43,098 nt of DNA from Chromatiales bacterium (lineage in GTDB: Bacteria > Pseudomonadota > Gammaproteobacteria > Chromatiales > Chromatiaceae). Of the stretch, positions 1 through 9,300 are shown piece by piece. The stretch lies in the NCBI GenBank assembly GCA_024712425.1, contig JAKRWE010000012.1, positions 1 through 43,098 of the forward strand, in the 5' to 3' direction. Under the pieces are notes generated by a model. It was not told the origin of the DNA. It searched no databases and worked only from the letters and a program-made list of their open reading frames with translations. The position numbers and the translations under genes were made by a program. Positions within the stretch are counted from its first letter, which is position 1. Each line of letters starts with the position of its first letter.

Positions 1-121
1 AACCATCACATCCCCCAGCGTGCCTTGGGCCATGTCACGCCCATTCAGGCGCTCAAGCAATGGCAACAAAAACGCCCTGAGATTTTTGTAAAGAAGGTTT
101 ATAACCATGCGGGACTTGACA
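1..121. mobile_element. IS481-family element, copy C (one end only)
   Basis: The terminal 121 bp match the left ends of copies at 14279 and 16586 in reverse complement. The element end reads TGTCAAGTCCCG going inward from base 121. The rest lies outside the window. The insertion cuts the 3' end of the leftward gene at 99-731. With copies A and B it forms inverted near-identical repeats more than 14 kb apart, able to support inversion of the defence island by homologous recombination. Confidence 0.88.
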
Positions 122-126
122 CATAA
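1..126 (+). CDS. IS481-family transposase, C-terminal end only
   Basis: These bases encode the last 41 residues of the same DDE transposase that is complete at 14274-15266 and 16563-17573; the nucleotide match is essentially exact. The gene enters from beyond the left window edge. The reading frame runs through the IS end at base 121 and stops at a TAA (124-126) supplied by the host DNA, so the last residue is not encoded by the element. It is in the opposite orientation to the two complete copies. Confidence 0.9.
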   Translation, partial: NHHIPQRALGHVTPIQALKQWQQKRPEIFVKKVYNHAGLDT

Positions 127-731
127 GCTAATGTTATCGATAGGAAGTAAGGCTCACCATCGGGGAGCTCGCAATGCCTCTCTTCACCAAGATCAAAAAA
201 AATACCTACGAGAAACTGGGATGCGGGTTCTACAATCTTCGCTATTTGCCGCTCAACTGTTTTTCTGCGTCCAACGCTTTGCCGAAGCCGATTTTCAAAT
301 GCATTAGGGAACGCAGGCCGACCGTACCGGGCGGCCAGCCATTGCTTCAAAGCTCTCTTCTCATCTTCTGGCAGGGTAAATTTGACATCTCTCCCTTGCA
401 ATCTAGCTAACTCTGCTTTGCGCATCTTCCTCTTTCCTGCGTGATTAAGATCCACACAGAGCCTATTCCTCTCTGCATCAATAAAGCATATGTGTAACCT
501 GCGCGGGTTTCTTGCATTCGCAAACATTGGATTTTGGCGATCAATCACGTCTCCAATTATAACTTCGACAAACTCCTCTGCATCATTGGGTATGTCGCAA
601 TCATGAGAAATCACTATTATTCGTTTGCCTGGATCTTCAGGGTCAACCAAGCCTAACGAATGCGTGTCCTCCTCGACAAGAAGGGATCCTTGTCGCCATT
701 CGGTATCGCGTCCAAGCATCCATACCCCCAA
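99..731 (-). CDS. Unknown protein, third gene of leftward operon, 3' end cut by IS481
   Basis: I do not recognise a named family. About 203 native residues remain (bases 731 down to 122); the last seven codons and the stop come from the IS481 end, so the native C-terminus is lost. A hydrophobic strand followed by SHDCDI near residue 43 looks like a conserved core with possible metal-binding or catalytic His, Asp and Cys. The middle is rich in Arg and Lys. The start lies 2 bp after the stop of the upstream HTH gene, so the two are probably co-transcribed and translationally coupled. Its place in a compact operon beside an antiphage-type cluster suggests a defence or toxin role, but that is inference only. 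Confidence 0.6.
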   Translation of the reverse strand: MGVWMLGRDTEWRQGSLLVEEDTHSLGLVDPEDPGKRIIVISHDCDIPNDAEEFVEVIIGDVIDRQNPMFANARNPRRLHICFIDAERNRLCVDLNHAGKRKMRKAELARLQGRDVKFTLPEDEKRALKQWLAARYGRPAFPNAFENRLRQSVGRRKTVERQIAKIVEPASQFLVGIFFDLGEERHCELPDGEPYFLSITLAYVSSPAWL

Positions 732-733
732 CT

Positions 734-1366
734 TTAAGACTGCTCGGGAGATCCCGGAATCGAAATGGAAGACCGCCAGTCATCGGTAGGTTTTGACTTG
801 GATGTAAGCAAGCCTGACTGCTTGTATGATTCCTCCATGGCCCTGGCCTCACTAATCAAAGCTGCCACATGATCGCTACTGTTTTCGCACGACTTAATAA
901 GATCCATCAACGAGCGACCATTGAATGCCTTCATCTTTAGCAGCGATCCGGCATGAGAAATTCCTGCCTCAGAGAAAGCATCTGCGATGCTGCTAAGCTG
1001 AACAATGCGATCAAGCTTTTCTGGCTCGGGCTCAGATTTTCCAGACAGCCATTTGTAAATCGCTTGCCGGCTTACGTCCAAGATGTCTGCAAGGCCGGCA
1101 ATCGGCACATTGAGAACGTTTCTGATATTCTCAAGATGTTCTATAGGGGTTCGGATATCCGGTCGGCCAACCTTATCTAGGCCATCATCAACCTTATCAA
1201 GAATGAACTGTACTCTAGGCTGGAGGTAATGCCGCCAGTCTGCCGCACGGTCAACACCATAGACGCTTCCGGTGCCAATCAGCATCGTACTGATGACAGC
1301 AAAAGCCACCTTCGTCGTTTGGCCAGCTGGCTGAGCAGATTGAACAGACGTAGAAGCTAAATGCAT
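734..1366 (-). CDS. Membrane-anchored helix-turn-helix protein
   Basis: A 210-residue protein. Residues about 20-38 are hydrophobic (VAFAVISTMLIGTGSVYGV), consistent with one N-terminal transmembrane segment. Residues about 85-115 form an XRE-like HTH, with GLADILDVSRQAIYKWLSG as the recognition core. The C-terminal stretch FNGRSLMDLIKS resembles the MbcA/ParS-type antitoxin pattern (rich in NxxLxGxxPxxLL), so it may be a diverged antitoxin-like regulator. It starts 1 bp after the TIGR04255-like gene ends and is followed after 2 bp by the IS-cut gene. A DNA-binding domain joined to a membrane segment is unusual and could mean signal sensing at the membrane. The family assignment is tentative. 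Confidence 0.65.
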   Translation of the reverse strand: MHLASTSVQSAQPAGQTTKVAFAVISTMLIGTGSVYGVDRAADWRHYLQPRVQFILDKVDDGLDKVGRPDIRTPIEHLENIRNVLNVPIAGLADILDVSRQAIYKWLSGKSEPEPEKLDRIVQLSSIADAFSEAGISHAGSLLKMKAFNGRSLMDLIKSCENSSDHVAALISEARAMEESYKQSGLLTSKSKPTDDWRSSISIPGSPEQS

Positions 1367-1367
1367 T

Positions 1368-2189
1368 TTATCCCTCTAAGCTATCCTTCTTATCCCATTG
1401 ATCTCGGGCATAGTTTGTTGTTATAGCCTTGAACGCATCTTTAATTGTTCCATGCAGTGCTTTTAGCTGACTCTCGATCCCATCAAAATCCAGGGGCATA
1501 CGCCCTTCTACATAGTGATCAGTATCGATTACAGCGTGTGATAAAGGGTTCTTTACTTTAAATCGCTGCATTAATACTAATCCATGCGGAACCATGTCAG
1601 GGGGGAACTCCAATGCAGCGGTTGCTCGATAGACTTTGGATATCAATATTCCTTTACTTACTAAAGGGCTACTCTCGGTTTCAAAAACAGACTCATTCAG
1701 AGCATATTTCTGCTCAGCACCAAATTTGACTCCATGCAATCCATCGGCGAGGTACTGATCAACTACTTCTCCTTCCTGAGGTAAGACCGCATCGAGATAG
1801 CGCAACCCAAGCCGGCCAACATGGTCAAGTTTCACCACATCATGAACTGCTCTAAGACCACGCAGTAATTCCGGAATAAACTCCTCGTTTGTCTCATAAT
1901 GTGTTGTGTGAAATGTAATTGACGACGGCCTCAATATAAAACCGGACGTTCGATCACTTTTGATAATCAACCACGAAGTGGTGTGAGCAACTTGCGGTTC
2001 ACTTGGTGGTTGAGCTGGAGACGTTGCGAGCTGCAAATGCGTCTCTTGCATAGGCTCAAAGAGAGTGTATCCCTCCTGACGAAGTCGATCCTGTACTTCA
2101 TCAACATACTTGGCCATGGCCGCGACGGGATTAAATTGGGCCTGAGCCAAGGCGTAGTAGACGGGGGCATTGGACAACTTCTCGCTCAT
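1368..2189 (-). CDS. TIGR04255-like family protein
   Basis: A 273-residue protein. The opening pattern (NAPVYYALAQAQFNPV, then a PMQE segment) and the central FHTTHYETNEEF and RLGLRYLD segments match what I recall of the TIGR04255 family, whose members are found in many bacterial accessory islands and whose biochemical role I do not know. There is no signal peptide or membrane segment. It is the first gene of a leftward three-gene operon with gaps of 1-2 bp, diverging from the antiphage-type operon across a 224-bp intergenic region. Local GC is visibly lower than in the rightward operon, suggesting a separate origin. Confidence 0.65.
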   Translation of the reverse strand: MSEKLSNAPVYYALAQAQFNPVAAMAKYVDEVQDRLRQEGYTLFEPMQETHLQLATSPAQPPSEPQVAHTTSWLIIKSDRTSGFILRPSSITFHTTHYETNEEFIPELLRGLRAVHDVVKLDHVGRLGLRYLDAVLPQEGEVVDQYLADGLHGVKFGAEQKYALNESVFETESSPLVSKGILISKVYRATAALEFPPDMVPHGLVLMQRFKVKNPLSHAVIDTDHYVEGRMPLDFDGIESQLKALHGTIKDAFKAITTNYARDQWDKKDSLEG

Positions 2190-2413
2190 GACTCCTTCCA
2201 GAGTTTGTTTTGTGATGCAGGATATGGTGCCTTGTTGACACCGAAGTTAACAGTTTACAGTCTAGTTGACACTCTGCGCAAAATCAAGTTCCCTAGAAAC
2301 TTCAGATCCAGGGAAATCCCGCTTATTGTGTTCATTTTTCACTATTTTTGCCGTATACTTGCCAGAATTACCACCATTGACCACGTCAACGCCAGAGTCG
2401 GGGCGAGAACCCT
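2190..2413. promoter_or_regulatory. Divergent intergenic region with repeated GTTGACAC and a likely promoter
   Basis: This AT-rich region separates two divergent operons. It holds two direct copies of TTGACAC (about 2234 and 2273) flanking a short dyad made of GTTAAC and GTTTAC half sites. It also holds a good -10 hexamer TATACT at 2354-2359 with a weak -35 (TTCATT, 2331-2336), placed to drive the rightward operon. The HTH protein encoded next is the obvious candidate to bind the repeats. The promoter call rests on motif match alone. Confidence 0.4.
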
Positions 2414-2662
2414 ATGACAAAGCAAACTGCCGAGATTTTCACCCTCGATGAGGTAGCTGCCTATTTGAAGGTGGGTAAGCGCACCGTCTACCGATTGGCT
2501 GCTGCCAAGAAGATTCCTGCCTTCAAGGTTGGCGGGGCGTGGCGCTTTTCCCGGGCAGACATCGACAGCTGGATCAAGCAGCAGTCTATGGAGGCGCTGG
2601 AAGGCAACCAGAAGGCGATGGGGGCACCGGGCCGCCGAGGCAATAAGGAGAAGCAGAAATAA
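2414..2662 (+). CDS. Excisionase-family (MerR-like winged HTH) DNA-binding protein
   Basis: This 82-residue protein carries the full helix-turn-helix pattern of the excisionase/DNA-binding family (TIGR01764 type). Residues about 6-50 read FTLDEVAAYLKVGKRTVYRL, then IPAFKVGGAWRF and an IDSWI helix. Such proteins either assist recombinases or act as local regulators. No recombinase lies next to it, so autoregulation of the operon is more likely. Its TAA overlaps the ATG of the ATPase gene by one base, showing translational coupling. The C-terminal 25 residues are basic and Gly-rich. The start is fixed by the fit of the domain to the N-terminus. Confidence 0.85.
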   Translation: MTKQTAEIFTLDEVAAYLKVGKRTVYRLAAAKKIPAFKVGGAWRFSRADIDSWIKQQSMEALEGNQKAMGAPGRRGNKEKQK

Positions 2663-5382
2663 TGCTTGGGTTAACGTTACGAGAAGAATTCAGGGGCAAG
2701 CGCCTCAAGGGTACAGCGATTGAGCTGTCCAATGCCCACAAGACTGGCGCAACCCAGATTGCTGCCCAGCAGTTCCTCGAGATCACCTATCCGACCCATG
2801 ACCTCCTCAAGGGCATAGAAGCCATCGGCCCTAATCAGGGAAGGCCCATCGTCATAATAGGTGAACGGGGTCTGGGTAAGTCGCACCTCATGGCCGCGCT
2901 CTACCACGCCGTGAATGACCCCGCATCGACCCGGGCATGGTTGGATTCCTGGGCGTCGACCCTGGGCCAGCCGGAAATCGCACAGATTGCCCTCCGTGAC
3001 CAGCAAATGCTAGTTATCGGTGAGAGTCTGCATCGGCAGCGCTACAAGTTCCTCTGGGATCTCTTGTTCGAGCGTCACCCCCACGGCACTTACATTAAAG
3101 GCAAGTGGGAGGGCATGGGGACAGCAAAGACCGATATCCCCTCTGATGAGCTAATCCTGGAATTACTGCAGCACACCCCCACCATGCTGCTGCTGGATGA
3201 ATTCCAAACGTGGTACGACGGGCTCACGAACACCAAGCAATACCCGTGGAAGAACTGGGCTTTCAACTTCATTCAGATTCTCTCTGAGATCGCCAAGGAA
3301 CACCCGGATTTGCTTGTCCTGGCAGTATCGGTACGCAATGGTGATACCGATGCCTACCAGCAGATCCACCGTGTCAACCCCATCCAAATCGATTTCAAGG
3401 CTGGCGGCAGCCCGGAAAAAATCCAGCAGGACCGGCGTCGTATGCTGCTGCACCGCCTGTTCGAAAACCGCCTGCAACTCAACGATCAGGATATCGAGAA
3501 CCTGATAACCATTCACATCTCGGAATATTTCCGGCTCTTGGATATTCCCCCAGCCGATCAGGAGCGCAGGCGCAAGGATTTCCTTGAAGCCTGGCCCTAC
3601 GCGCCGCACCTGCTGCAGTTGCTAGAGGATCAGGTGCTTGTCGCGACGGACGCCCAGGAAACGCGCGATCTGATCCGAATCCTGGCGAATCTCTACAAGG
3701 CCCGTGGTAAAGACAATCCTATTCTCACGACCGCTGATTTCCGACTGGATGACGATGCCGCCGGTATCGGCGCGCTGCTTGATTCGGTGGCCAACCAGCA
3801 ACACCGCACACTCCGAGAAAAGGCGCTGCGCAACATCACCTCCGTAATGGAGGCGGTCCCGGACTTTGCATCCACGGTTCCCCATCTGCATGAAATCGTC
3901 GGTGCCCTGTGGTTGCGTTCCATCGCTGTCGCTAACATGGCTGGAGCCGAGCCCCCTGTCCTGCAGGTGGATATCACCCGCGACAAAGCCATCGATGACA
4001 ATGCCTTTCAGGTGGAGCTATCCACCATCATCGAGAACAGTTTCAATATCCACCAAGACGGCGCACGTCTGGTCTTCAGGGAGGAGGAAAATCCGCAGGC
4101 CAAGCTGATGGCCAGTGCGCGGAATGACAAGCTGTTTACTGATGGCTCAGACCTCGAACAACTCGCCAGGGAGATCCGTTATGTCATCGGTGGTTCGGAA
4201 GAGGTTGCAAAGACCTTCCGTGTTATTGCCCTGCCGAAATCCTGGGCAACCGATCCCTGGTCCACCTTGGACGAATCCGAACGGCCGGAGCAATGGGACA
4301 GCAGGCTACCGATCCTGGTGCTGCCCGAGGAACCCGCAAACCTGAATGCGGACCTTGGTAAATGGCTCAAGGAACATCTGCAAAAACGCCGCAACACGGT
4401 TCGCTTTCTGGTGCCCAGATCGGGCTCCACCAACGCCTTCCAGGATCGTGATCTGCTGATCCTTGCACGGGCCATCCTCAAGGCGCAGGAATGGAGTGGA
4501 CAGAACCCCGAGTATCGAAAGCTACACCACAAGTATGAAAAGGAGCTCCGTGACATCCTGAAGAGCCGTTACGACCGCTTCGCCGTCCTCTATCGCTGGG
4601 ATTTCAGCGACCCAAGCCAGTGTGAATTCAGTGTCGAGCATCTGAAGAAACAAGGTGCCCAGATTCCCGAAGCCATCGAAGAGGCCCTGGCCAACGACCT
4701 GTTCGTGCCCGAGGACTTCGAAGAGCTGGTCCTGGAGGCTGCACGGGACAATGCCTCTTTGGGAAAGCTGCTGCGTGAGCTACAGGAGCCCCGTCCAGCC
4801 GGGCAGGAATGCATCCCCTGGCTGGGCGAAACCGCGATGAAAGAGAAAATCCTCCAGCTCTGCGCGAAGGGAAAGATCGCCATCAATAACCGCGGCCTGG
4901 AATACCTGCAGGCACAACCCGGAGAGGATGTAGAGAGCGCCTGGAAACGGCTGCGCCCCAAATTGCCTTATACAGGCCGGCAACTGGACGAAGTCTTCTT
5001 GCTGGAGCCCTCGGCCGTTCCGGCAACCGGAGGAACAACGCCACCTCCAATTCAGCCACCGATCCCGCCCGGCGGTATCGCAGAGCCCCCGATCCAACCG
5101 GGCACGCCCGCCGAGCCAGGCGAACCGGGCACACCACCGGGTGGTGATATTTTTGACGGCGGCGCTAGCGGAGGTAGACCGCGCGTCACATTGCACAACC
5201 CGCCCACTTCACCATTGAACCTCATCGGCAAACTGGAAAGCTGGGGCATTGGCCCGGCTACACCTGTCGCGGAGGTCACCGTCAAGGTGTCGGCCGCCAC
5301 CGGCGCGCAGCTCAAAGAGCTGCTCAAGAGGCTGCCTGACGGCATGACATTCGAGCTGAGCCTCGAGAAGGAGGAAGAGTGA
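2662..5382 (+). CDS. DUF499-like AAA ATPase of antiphage cluster
   Basis: A 906-residue P-loop ATPase. Walker A is GERGLGKSH (residues 68-76) and Walker B is MLLLDE (175-180), followed by FQTWYDG; this layout is typical of DUF499/COG1483 proteins found in defence islands. The middle contains long helical segments. Residues about 785-835 form a Pro/Gly linker of collagen-like composition, followed by a compact C-terminal domain of about 65 residues. In BREX the large ATPase BrxC fills the equivalent slot next to PglZ; this protein is shorter and appears to belong to DUF499 rather than the BrxC family. Its stop overlaps the start of the PglZ gene (TGATG). ATP-dependent sensing or loading of partners on DNA is an inference from the family. 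Confidence 0.8.
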   Translation: MLGLTLREEFRGKRLKGTAIELSNAHKTGATQIAAQQFLEITYPTHDLLKGIEAIGPNQGRPIVIIGERGLGKSHLMAALYHAVNDPASTRAWLDSWASTLGQPEIAQIALRDQQMLVIGESLHRQRYKFLWDLLFERHPHGTYIKGKWEGMGTAKTDIPSDELILELLQHTPTMLLLDEFQTWYDGLTNTKQYPWKNWAFNFIQILSEIAKEHPDLLVLAVSVRNGDTDAYQQIHRVNPIQIDFKAGGSPEKIQQDRRRMLLHRLFENRLQLNDQDIENLITIHISEYFRLLDIPPADQERRRKDFLEAWPYAPHLLQLLEDQVLVATDAQETRDLIRILANLYKARGKDNPILTTADFRLDDDAAGIGALLDSVANQQHRTLREKALRNITSVMEAVPDFASTVPHLHEIVGALWLRSIAVANMAGAEPPVLQVDITRDKAIDDNAFQVELSTIIENSFNIHQDGARLVFREEENPQAKLMASARNDKLFTDGSDLEQLAREIRYVIGGSEEVAKTFRVIALPKSWATDPWSTLDESERPEQWDSRLPILVLPEEPANLNADLGKWLKEHLQKRRNTVRFLVPRSGSTNAFQDRDLLILARAILKAQEWSGQNPEYRKLHHKYEKELRDILKSRYDRFAVLYRWDFSDPSQCEFSVEHLKKQGAQIPEAIEEALANDLFVPEDFEELVLEAARDNASLGKLLRELQEPRPAGQECIPWLGETAMKEKILQLCAKGKIAINNRGLEYLQAQPGEDVESAWKRLRPKLPYTGRQLDEVFLLEPSAVPATGGTTPPPIQPPIPPGGIAEPPIQPGTPAEPGEPGTPPGGDIFDGGASGGRPRVTLHNPPTSPLNLIGKLESWGIGPATPVAEVTVKVSAATGAQLKELLKRLPDGMTFELSLEKEEE

Positions 5383-6377
5383 TGGCGCTTACTGCCAGTC
5401 TCATCCACCAGCTCACGACATCCCCAGCCGTTGAAGCCTGGCAGGCCATCATCGATCAAGCGCTGGATATTGCTTCTGCACCCTTGGAAGCCAGCAAGGC
5501 CACCAGCACCGTCACCAAGAGAGACCGGGAAATCGGTAATCTGGACAATTTCCTGGCTTCCAGCGGGTGGGATCTCTGGGAAGACTTTACCAGCGCCGTC
5601 GAGCGCACCTCCGACTGCCTGATCCGCTGGTGGCAGGAGCCCTACAGCCAGAAGGCCGTTCTGATCCTCGATGGCCTCTCCCTGCGAGAGCTGCCCTGGC
5701 TGCTGCAGGGGGCCGAACAACACGGCTTCACCATTCACCAAGCCACCGCCACGGCCTCCGAAATCCCCGGGGAGACCAACGAGTTTGCCCAGGCCCTGGG
5801 GTTTTCTAGCCGAAGCCAGCTGCAAAACAACGGCGGCGGCAACTCGCACAAGCTTCAGCCCGCGCGCACCGAGTGCGTCGACATGCCATGGCAGGATTGC
5901 GCCAATCTGATCGACGCCTCTCCCAACTGGATATTCTGGCACCACTGGCCGGACAGTAAGGTGCATGATGCCGCGGGTGCTGGACAGGGCCTGGATGTCC
6001 TGGTCCGCGATGCCGCCGAGCAGCTCACCAGTGATGACTTCTGGGCATTCGTCAAACGCCTGGCCAAAGGCCGACGGCTGATTATCATCTCGGATCACGG
6101 CTACGCCGCAACCGGCTATTTTCCGGATGCCGATGGCGAGGTGGCACAGTTCCTCAAGCAGACCTTTGCCAGCGGTCGCGCCAAGCCGGGACCCGGGGAT
6201 ACCAGACCCTTTGTTCCCCCGGTTGTCCTGCAACTGGACACCCCGCACGGCACCTATCGGCTGGCGGTGGGGCGGCGCAAATGGAAAAGCCAGGGTGGCT
6301 ACCCCACCCTGACACACGGTGGACTCTCCCTGCTCGAGGTGCTCTCACCCTTCGTGGAACTGACAATCAAACAATAA
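5382..6377 (+). CDS. pglZ: Short PglZ-domain protein (alkaline phosphatase superfamily)
   Basis: A 331-residue protein from the ATG at 5382 (the preceding GTG at 5379 is a weaker choice). The PglZ metal-binding signatures are present: VLILDGLS with Asp97, IIISDHGY with Asp238 and His239, and a C-terminal THGGLSLLEVLSPFVEL segment matching the GGxSxxE end of the fold. BREX PglZ proteins are usually much longer, so this one appears reduced to the phosphatase-like core. It overlaps the ATPase gene by one base and lies 14 bp before the methylase gene. PglZ is essential in BREX, but its chemistry is still debated. The symbol denotes the domain, not orthology to Streptomyces PglZ. Confidence 0.8.
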   Translation: MALTASLIHQLTTSPAVEAWQAIIDQALDIASAPLEASKATSTVTKRDREIGNLDNFLASSGWDLWEDFTSAVERTSDCLIRWWQEPYSQKAVLILDGLSLRELPWLLQGAEQHGFTIHQATATASEIPGETNEFAQALGFSSRSQLQNNGGGNSHKLQPARTECVDMPWQDCANLIDASPNWIFWHHWPDSKVHDAAGAGQGLDVLVRDAAEQLTSDDFWAFVKRLAKGRRLIIISDHGYAATGYFPDADGEVAQFLKQTFASGRAKPGPGDTRPFVPPVVLQLDTPHGTYRLAVGRRKWKSQGGYPTLTHGGLSLLEVLSPFVELTIKQ

Positions 6378-6391
6378 GGATCAAGCAGTCG

Positions 6392-9300
6392 ATGGCTACC
6401 AAGAAAGAACTCCTCGCCCAGGAAGTCGCCAGGGCCGTAAAGGCCGGCAAGCCGGTAGTGCTGGAGACAGTCGATTTCAACGACCCCAACCGGCCCAAGA
6501 CCTGCCTGGAGGTGGATTTCCCTATCTTGCCTATAAATCAGATAGCCTCTATTGAAGCCTCTTCGGGCGCTGCGAAAAAACCTATCTATCAAGCAACAAA
6601 GTGGTGGGCGCGCCGTCCATCCAGTGTCTTTCGCGCCATGCTAATTTCCGCAGCCACCAAGGCGCCAGAGGATGCCTCGCACGCCGCCAAGCTGGTGTGG
6701 GACAGCTACTACGCCAATCACCAGAAAAAAGGCGCCTTCAAGCACCTCAAGGTGGCGGACATCTTCATGGGCGGCGGCACCACCCTGATGGAGGGCTCCC
6801 GTCTCGGTATGCAGTTGACGGGCAACGACCTGAACCCTGTTGCCTGGTTTGTGGTCAAGCAGGAGCTGGCCGATGTGGATCTGGACGAGGTCAAGCGACT
6901 GCTGGCCGACATCGAGGCCGAGGTCAAGCCGCAGATCATGCCCTACTACTACTGCGACGGCCCTAATGGCGAGAAAGGCACCTGGACCGATACCCGTACC
7001 GGCAAGATCATGGGCCCGGACTTCGACCCACTGGCCATCCCCCGGGATGAGCGCAAACACTACCGTTACGAAGGCCCGGAGATCATCTACACCTTCTGGG
7101 CCAAGCACGGCCCTTGTGCCGTCACCGGCTGCGGTCATCGCACGCCTATCATGACCAGCCCGGTGATCGCGGTGAAAACCATCAGCGTCAAGCATTGGTC
7201 GCACACCTGCAGCCAGTGTGGCGAGTCCTTCGATGTGGAGGCCGCCGAGGCACGCATGGCGCCGGATGTGCCCCTTTATGTCGCCCCGGATGAAAAGCCC
7301 TACAGCATCCTCGACCCCAAGCGCGGTACCGTCTGCCCTCATTGCGGTCATGCCGAGGTGGTGAACCTGGGCAAGGGGAAAAACAAGAAGGTCAAACTCA
7401 GCCTGCTGGTGCACCCCGACTGGCTCAAGGGCGCGCCCAAGGTCGATGAACAGGGCCAGCCCTATGGCGGCTCAGCCCAGGACGACGCGGAATCCACCGC
7501 CCGCTGGAACCTGAAGCGGGCCTCGACCATCCGCCTGCTGGAGGTGAGAGGCGAACTGCCCGAGGAGGTCACCTGCCCGGAGACGAGTGTGACCTTCAAG
7601 ACCGGCAAGGAAGGCGGCACGGTGCCCAAGAAATCCAACTACGCCTGCGCCGCCTGCGGCACCGTGCAGGACGTACTGGAGACGGTCAAGGCCAGTGGCA
7701 AAACCGGCCCCATGGCCGCCTATGCCATTCAGGGCTATGCGCCCCAGCGAGCTGAGCGCAAGGCGCCTTATGGCGGACGTTTTTTCGCACCCTTCGATGA
7801 GACCTTTGCCCGTCAATACAACGCCGCTCTCGAAGAATGGGAAGCACGCAAGGATGGCGATCTGGCGGACTACTGGCCGCGATCTGCGATCCCCTATGGC
7901 TTCATGACTGGAATTGCCAATGGTGATATCCGAGAAGGCCATGGCTTCACCCACTGGTGGACCATGTTCAATCCACGGCAGTTGTTGGTGCATGCGCAGC
8001 TTCTGAAAGCAATTGCCACGGTAGGCGACTATGACTGGAAGGTACGGGAGTATGTGCTGGGGGCCTTTCAGCAATACATAAGATTCAATTGTCAGTTCAC
8101 GGTCTATCACCCACGAAATGATCAGGCAACCAAGCATTTCGCAAACAACAACTTTCACCCGCGTAGCACAATTTTGGAAACCCCTGTTTTTGCACCTCTA
8201 GGCGATGGGAGATGGAACTCAGCAGGAGATGCAATCATAGATAGCGCTTTATGGGCAAAATCACCCTGGGAATTGGTTTCCGCTGATCAACTAGAACCAA
8301 TTGGAATAGAGATAACCGGTAAGAGCGAGAAAATTCATACAGGTGACATCGTAACCGAAGCAGATATATTTTGTGGGTCGTCTACAGAGCTTGCACAGCT
8401 GCATGACTCCAGCTTCGATCTTGTAGTAACAGATCCACCCTTTGGTGGATTGATTCACTACTCAGAGCTTTCTGACTTTTTCTATGTCTGGCTGCGGCTG
8501 GTGCTCAAGGACAAATACCCCGACTACTTCTCGGCCGAATACACGCCCAAATCCCTGGAGGCCGTCGCCAACCGGGCCCGCGAACCGGAAGACCCGGATG
8601 GCTTCTATCAACGCCTGCTGACCGAATGCTGGCGCGAGGCACGGCGCATCCTCAAGCCTGGTGGTCTGCTGGCCTTTACCTTCCACCACAGCGAGGACGA
8701 GCCCTGGGTCGCGGTGCTGGAATCCCTCTTCGATGCTGGGTTCTACTTGGAGGCGACTTATCCTATTCGGTCGGATTCATCCATGGACTCAGGACAGTTC
8801 GGCTCAAAAAAGGTTGAATACGACATCATCCATGTCTGCCGTAAACGCACCGAGGAACCCAAGCCGGTGAGCTGGGGTCGCATGCGCCGCGAGGTGCTCG
8901 CCGATGTGCGTCAGTTGCAGGAGATGCTGGAGAACCACGCGAAGGAAGGACTGCCGGCGGCGGACCTGCAGGTGATCCGCCGCGGCAAGGCGCTGGAATA
9001 CTTCTCCCGCCACTACGGCAAGGTCTACGTGGACGAAGGGCGCGCCATCACCGTCAAGGATGCGTTGGTGGGCATCAACCAGCTCATCGACGAGGACGCC
9101 AACCGCACCCAGGAGCCACCACCGGTCAGCGCCGAGCCCATCACCCGCCAGTTCCTGCGCATCTTCGACGGCAAGACCGAGGTGGCGCGAGACCAGATGC
9201 AGAAATTCCTGCGCGGTTCCGGCATCGCGCCCGACGAGTTCGAGCAGCGCGGCTGGTGTAGTGAGAAGAAAAAGATCTTCACGCTGGTCTCGCCACTGGA

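Noticed and set aside
5052..6317. 421-residue antisense frame opposite the ATPase and PglZ genes
   Set aside because: Gly/Pro/Ala-rich composition typical of a shadow frame in high-GC coding DNA; it overlaps two well-supported genes and has no recognisable domain.
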